Assembly (NCBI GenBank): GCA_022749295.1
Contig: CP062007.1
Location: forward strand, 1,240,001-1,304,000
Length of the DNA: 64,000 nucleotides
From: Flavobacteriaceae bacterium GSB9
GTDB taxonomy: Bacteria; Bacteroidota; Bacteroidia; Flavobacteriales; Flavobacteriaceae
Reading direction: 5' to 3'
Both the position numbers and the translations under genes were made by a program. The notes under the pieces are model-generated. The model saw only the letters and a program-made list of their open reading frames with translations, was not told where the DNA came from and ran no database searches. This document shows, in pieces, positions 60,403-64,000 of this stretch (position 1 is the first letter of the stretch; every line of letters begins with the position of its first letter).

Positions 60403-61194
60403 ATGGATATGGTCCAAATTTCGGGATACGTCGGCGCACTATTAATAGGCATGGTTTTAGGCCTTATTGGTGGTGGAGGCTCCATTTTAACAGTACCCGT
60501 TTTGGTCTATATTTTGGGTTACAACCCCGTTGTGGCCACAGCTTATTCATTATTTGTTGTGGGCACCTCATCTTTGGTAGGTACGTTTCAAAAATCCAAG
60601 AAGGGTTTAGTTGATTTTAAAACAGGATTAGCTTTTTCTTTTCCGTCGTTTGTCGCCGTGTATATAACGCGTCGTTACTTGGTTCCAAACATTCCGGAGC
60701 ACTTGTTTTCAATTGGCACATTTACAGTATCGAAAGATGTCGCCATAATGATATTTTTTGCACTCATCATGTTATTGGCATCCATTTCGATGATGAAAAA
60801 TGGAAACTCGCAAAATACGCCATCTTCAAAACAATCTTATTATAAAACTTTCATTCAAGGTCTAATTATAGGAACTATTACAGGTGTTATAGGGGCTGGA
60901 GGTGGCTTTCTATATGTACCTGCCTTGGTCCTTTGGGCCCGAATTTCCATGAAAAAGGCTGTTGGCACCTCACTTATTATCATCACCATAAATTCACTTA
61001 TAGGCTTTTTAGGAGATGTTCAAAACCTAGACATTAATTGGGGTTTTCTTCTGCCTTTCACTGCCATTGCCATTTTAGGTATCATATTGGGCGTTTTTCT
61101 ATCTAAGTCAATTAGCGGACAAAAACTGAAAAAGGGTTTTGGAACTTTTATTTTAATAATGGCCATATACATCATTTACAAAGAGTTAAAATAA
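60403..61194 (+). CDS. TauE/SafE family sulfite/anion exporter
   Basis: This 263-residue membrane protein has eight hydrophobic segments and the two TauE/SafE repeats (GLIGGGGSILTVPVLVYILG and GVIGAGGGFLYVPALVLWAR). Members move sulfite, sulfonates or related anions. Start is 1 bp after the preceding stop, so it is co-translated with the YeeE/YedE pair. A role in exporting sulfite produced by the persulfide dioxygenase encoded next would close a detoxification cycle; that is inference. Confidence 0.92.
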   Translation: MDMVQISGYVGALLIGMVLGLIGGGGSILTVPVLVYILGYNPVVATAYSLFVVGTSSLVGTFQKSKKGLVDFKTGLAFSFPSFVAVYITRRYLVPNIPEHLFSIGTFTVSKDVAIMIFFALIMLLASISMMKNGNSQNTPSSKQSYYKTFIQGLIIGTITGVIGAGGGFLYVPALVLWARISMKKAVGTSLIIITINSLIGFLGDVQNLDINWGFLLPFTAIAILGIILGVFLSKSISGQKLKKGFGTFILIMAIYIIYKELK

Positions 61195-61201
61195 ATATAA
61201 T

Positions 61202-61245
61202 GTAATAATAGTTACAAACGCTTTTCAAAAAGTTTAGTATTTTAG
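61202..61245 (+). promoter_or_regulatory. Crp/Fnr-type operator plus -7 box upstream of the MBL-rhodanese gene
   Basis: GTAAT-AATA-GTTAC (61202-61215) has one mismatch in the left arm. After 22 bp comes TATTTTAG (61238-61245), one mismatch from TAnnTTTG. The predicted leader before the ATG at 61282 is about 33 nt. This is the weakest of the four sites. Confidence 0.55.
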
Positions 61246-61281
61246 GTAAAATGAAGAATTTTTAAAAGCAGAAAGAATTTT

Positions 61282-62694
61282 ATGAAAATTGAACAGATAT
61301 ATACAGGTTGTTTAGCGCAAGGCGCTTATTACGTAGAATCTAATGGTGAAGTGGCTATAATAGACCCTTTACGCGAAACGCAACAATATGTGGACAAGGC
61401 CAAAAAAGAAAACGCCAAAATCAAATATATTTTTGAAACCCATTTTCATGCCGATTTTGTTTCTGGCCACATCGATTTAGCTGAAAAAACGGGCGCGACC
61501 ATTGTTTATGGTCCTGGTGCTAAAACAGCCTATGATATTTATGAAGCCAAAGACAATGAAGCATTTAAACTCGGTAACGTAACTATAAAGGTACTCCATA
61601 CACCTGGACATACTCTAGAATCTGCAACTTATCTGCTGTTGGATGAAAATGGCAAAGAACACGCTATTTTTTCTGGAGACACCCTATTTTTAGGTGATGT
61701 AGGGCGTCCCGATTTAGCTATTAAATCAGACTTAACAAAAGAAGATTTAGCAAAAATGCTATACGACTCTTTACGGAACAAAATCATGCCGCTTCCAGAC
61801 GATGTGATTGTTTATCCAGCGCATGGTGCGGGCTCGGCTTGTGGAAAAAACCTCAGTAAAGAAACGGTGGGCGTTTTGGGCGAACAGAAAGAAACCAACT
61901 ATGCCTTAAGAGCAGACATGACCAAGCAAGAGTTTGTAGATGAAGTCCTATCGGGCATTACCCCACCACCGCAATATTTTGAAAAAAATGCCATGATGAA
62001 TAAAATGGGGTACGATGATTTTGAAACCGTACTAAAAAAAGGCGACACGCCACTCTCTCCCGAAGAATTTGAAGCTATCGCTAATCAACAAAGCGCATTG
62101 GTTTTAGATGTTAGATCAGAACAAGATTTTGTAAAAGAACATATTCCCAATTCTATTTTTATTGGTTTGAATGGTTCATTTGCACCGTGGGTTGGCGCAC
62201 TTATTACAGACCTTAAACAACCTATTTTATTGGTTACGCCGCAAGGAAAAGAACAGGAAGCCGTAACACGCCTCTCACGAGTAGGCTACGACAACACCCT
62301 AGGGTACTTAAAAGACGGCATTAAAGCTTGGAAAGCAGCTGGAAAAGACATCGAATCCATCACCTCAATCCCTGTCGAACAATTTTCTAAAGAATTTGAT
62401 AGCAAAGCGACAAAAGTGTTGGATGTTAGAAAAGATGGTGAATATAAATCTGAACACTTAAAAGGCGATAACGTACAGCATTTTGCCCTCGATTACATTA
62501 ACGAAAACATGAATTCGATAAACAAAAACAACACCTATTACCTGCATTGCGCTGGAGGTTACCGATCGGTTATTGCAGCATCTATTTTAAAAGCTCGCGG
62601 GTTTGATAAGCTTATAGACATTGCGGGAGGATTTGGAGCTATTAAAGACAGCGAATTACCAACAACAGATTACGTTTGCCCTACAACATTATAA
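61282..62694 (+). CDS. Persulfide-dioxygenase-like MBL fold protein with two rhodanese domains
   Basis: This 470-residue cytoplasmic protein starts with a metallo-beta-lactamase domain (1-240) of the ETHE1/BLH type: THFHADFVSGH (His54, His56, Asp58, His63), HTPGHT near 110 and SGDTLFLGDVGRPDL. Two rhodanese modules follow. The first (about 270-355) lacks the catalytic cysteine (VTPQGKEQEA where it should be). The second (about 370-460) has it as Cys423 in LHCAGGYRS. The family oxidises glutathione or other persulfides to sulfite and transfers sulfane sulfur. It follows the TauE/YeeE genes and has its own operator-like site. Confidence 0.93.
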   Translation: MKIEQIYTGCLAQGAYYVESNGEVAIIDPLRETQQYVDKAKKENAKIKYIFETHFHADFVSGHIDLAEKTGATIVYGPGAKTAYDIYEAKDNEAFKLGNVTIKVLHTPGHTLESATYLLLDENGKEHAIFSGDTLFLGDVGRPDLAIKSDLTKEDLAKMLYDSLRNKIMPLPDDVIVYPAHGAGSACGKNLSKETVGVLGEQKETNYALRADMTKQEFVDEVLSGITPPPQYFEKNAMMNKMGYDDFETVLKKGDTPLSPEEFEAIANQQSALVLDVRSEQDFVKEHIPNSIFIGLNGSFAPWVGALITDLKQPILLVTPQGKEQEAVTRLSRVGYDNTLGYLKDGIKAWKAAGKDIESITSIPVEQFSKEFDSKATKVLDVRKDGEYKSEHLKGDNVQHFALDYINENMNSINKNNTYYLHCAGGYRSVIAASILKARGFDKLIDIAGGFGAIKDSELPTTDYVCPTTL

Positions 62695-62716
62695 AATCAA
62701 TTTAAATTAATAAGAC

Positions 62717-62923
62717 ATGAAAAAAAACATGGGAAGTTTAGATAAAGGCATCAGGGTGATAGCAGCCATTGTTATTGCCTTACTTTATTATTTTAACGTT
62801 ATTACAGGCACCTTGGCCTATGTGTTAATGGCATTGGCTATTATCTTTCTAATTACCAGCTTTGTTAGTTTTTGTCCGCTATATGCGCCTTTTGGCATAA
62901 ACACCTGTAAAACTAAAAATTAA
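62717..62923 (+). CDS. DUF2892-type small membrane protein
   Basis: The 68-residue protein has an N-terminal KNMGSLDKGIRVIAAIVIAL, two membrane segments and the C-terminal FCPLYAPFGINTCKTKN typical of DUF2892. It lies 22 bp after the MBL-rhodanese gene. DUF2892 modules are frequently linked to rhodaneses and sulfide genes; the function is unknown. It carries two cysteines, versus the cysteine-rich tail of the paralogue at 58263. Confidence 0.85.
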   Translation: MKKNMGSLDKGIRVIAAIVIALLYYFNVITGTLAYVLMALAIIFLITSFVSFCPLYAPFGINTCKTKN

Positions 62924-62947
62924 AACAAGTTTAAAAATTCAAAACTG

Positions 62948-62993
62948 AAAGTTCGAGTTTGGGCAAGAAATTGTTACCGAGCGACCGAACTTT
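62948..62993. terminator. Possible bidirectional hairpin between DUF2892 and clpS
   Basis: AAAGTTCG (62948-62955) and CGAACTTT (62986-62993) form a perfect 8-bp stem over a 30-nt loop, between convergent genes. The long loop and weak T-run make this tentative. Confidence 0.35.
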
Positions 62994-63022
62994 TGTTAAT
63001 TGTAATATAAAGCGGGGAATAA

Positions 63023-63298
63023 TTAAACGATTTCTGCACTAAGCCCTGCGTCAAGTAGCATGGAACAACGAGGCTTCAAATCATCATAAAGCCCAGTTTT
63101 AACCGTACACTTTCCTTTGTAATGCACAATTAAAGAACATTGCTCTGCTTGCTCAGCCGTGTGATCGCAGGCGTAAATAAGCGTTTCAATAACATGTTCA
63201 AAAGTGTTTACATCATCATTGTACAGAATAATTTCGTTCTGCGTTACAACTTCTTCTTCCAGCAATAATTCCTCTGACACTTTTTCTTTGGAACTCAT
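63023..63298 (-). CDS. clpS: ATP-dependent Clp protease adaptor ClpS
   Basis: The 91-residue protein has the ClpS core NEIILYNDDVNTFEHVIETL and a C-terminal domain with HYKGKCTVKTGLYDDLKP. ClpS delivers N-degron substrates to ClpAP. The N-terminal tail is acidic (VSEELLLEEEVV). It lies 31 bp after prmA and is probably co-transcribed with it. Confidence 0.93.
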   Translation of the reverse strand: MSSKEKVSEELLLEEEVVTQNEIILYNDDVNTFEHVIETLIYACDHTAEQAEQCSLIVHYKGKCTVKTGLYDDLKPRCSMLLDAGLSAEIV

Positions 63299-63329
63299 AA
63301 TACTAATGTTTTCGGGGTAAATTATACTA

Positions 63330-64000
63330 CTAATTTAAAAATTTTAGAGAAACCCAATTATTTCTTTCCAATTTTTCCTCAAATTTTAACATATATTTTT
63401 CACACGATTCTTGAATAACAGGAATGTCATCATCATAAAAACCACTTAAAAACAACATGCCGTTTTCGTTTAAACAACCTGAATAAACCTCCATATCCTG
63501 TAGCAAAATATTACGATTTATATTAGCAATGATGATATCGTATTTTTTATTTTTCAAAACAGAAGCATCGCCTTCTATGACAGTGATATGCTCACTTTTA
63601 TTACGCTCAACGTTTTCCAAACTATTAACATAACACCAATTATCGTAGTCTACAGCATCTATGGGTTTGGCGCCTTTCATCTCGGCTAAAATAGCCAAAA
63701 CACCTGTTCCGCACCCCATATCTAAAACAGATTTACCTTCAAAATCGTTTTTTAATATATGCTGTATCATCATGTGGGTAGTTTCGTGGTGCCCCGTGCC
63801 AAAACTCATTTTGGGCTCGATAATAATATCGTATTTTGTATCGAACCTTTCGTGAAATGGCGCCCTAACGCTACAAACCCCGTTAACAACAATGGGGTTG
63901 AAGTTCTTTTCCCATTCTTCATTCCAGTTGGTCTGCTCTATCTCCTCAAAAGTGAATGAAATTTGAAATTCATCGGAATTTAATATTTGAATATCGTACA
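63330..64000 (-). CDS. prmA: Ribosomal protein L11 methyltransferase (5' end beyond window)
   Basis: The frame is open from the window edge to the stop at 63330, giving about 223 residues of a protein usually near 280. Visible parts are TNWNEEWEKNF, PKMSFGTGHHETTHMM, the SAM-binding SVLDMGCGTGVLAILAEMKG and IIANINRNILL, all PrmA signatures. It trimethylates L11. The internal ATG at 63809 (MSFGTGHH) is not the start because coding sequence continues upstream. Confidence 0.93.
   Translation of the reverse strand, partial: YDIQILNSDEFQISFTFEEIEQTNWNEEWEKNFNPIVVNGVCSVRAPFHERFDTKYDIIIEPKMSFGTGHHETTHMMIQHILKNDFEGKSVLDMGCGTGVLAILAEMKGAKPIDAVDYDNWCYVNSLENVERNKSEHITVIEGDASVLKNKKYDIIIANINRNILLQDMEVYSGCLNENGMLFLSGFYDDDIPVIQESCEKYMLKFEEKLERNNWVSLKFLN

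Overview
The window looks like chromosome of a marine-type member of the Flavobacteriaceae (Bacteroidota). The base composition is AT-rich, there are two SusC/SusD pairs and many lipoprotein glycoside hydrolases, and I see little Shine-Dalgarno signal. Several promoters fit the Bacteroidota TAnnTTTG -7 pattern, and one intergenic repeat is of a type I associate with this family. The genus cannot be read from the sequence.

Layout. (1) Positions 1-10578, minus strand: a polysaccharide utilization locus (PUL) wired for cell-surface signalling. In transcription order it holds an ECF sigma factor, a FecR anti-sigma factor, a SusC with an N-terminal STN signalling domain, SusD, a PKD-containing surface lipoprotein, a terminator, and a GH31 enzyme cut by the window edge. 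(2) 10715-14089: bifunctional proline catabolic PutA. (3) 14463-50474: a glycan island of about 36 kb. It contains a BNR/sialidase-like lipoprotein, an FHS sugar permease, an orphan 116-residue protein, a SusC/SusD pair, and an 11-gene exo-glycosidase operon (GH92, Na+ symporter, GH130, CBM9-like, GHL10-like, glycosylasparaginase, GH2, GH20, GH29, GH92, GH3). A divergent LytS/LytTR two-component pair follows, then a NagB/PIG-L fusion, a second GH29 and FucP. Together these read as a route for stripping and importing N-glycans or glycoasparagines: exo-trimming of galactose, GlcNAc, fucose and mannose, cleavage of GlcNAc-Asn, uptake, phosphorolysis of Man-GlcNAc, and entry of GlcN-6-P into glycolysis. 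A 35-bp direct repeat (one mismatch) lies at each end of the island, the right copy just beyond the tRNA-Arg terminator.

(4) 50822-62923: tRNA-Arg(ACG), then a plus-strand block. It encodes thioredoxin and a TPMT-like methyltransferase, a TolC/adaptor/RND efflux system with two small accessory genes, a cysteine-bearing Crp/Fnr regulator, two YeeE/YedE sulfur-transport halves with a TauE/SafE permease, and a persulfide-dioxygenase-like MBL-rhodanese protein with DUF2892. (5) 63023-64000, minus strand: clpS and the 3' part of prmA.

The most notable signal is a shared palindrome, GTAAC-N4-GTTAC, in front of four transcription units in region 4 (trx/TPMT, tolC/RND, yeeE/yedE/tauE, MBL-rhodanese). 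Three copies are exact and one has a single mismatch. Each is followed after 21 or 22 bp by a -7-like box, which is the class II activation geometry used by Crp/Fnr proteins. With the Crp/Fnr gene inside the same block, this suggests a compact reactive-sulfur or thiol-stress regulon. I found no CRISPR array, intact insertion sequence or rRNA.
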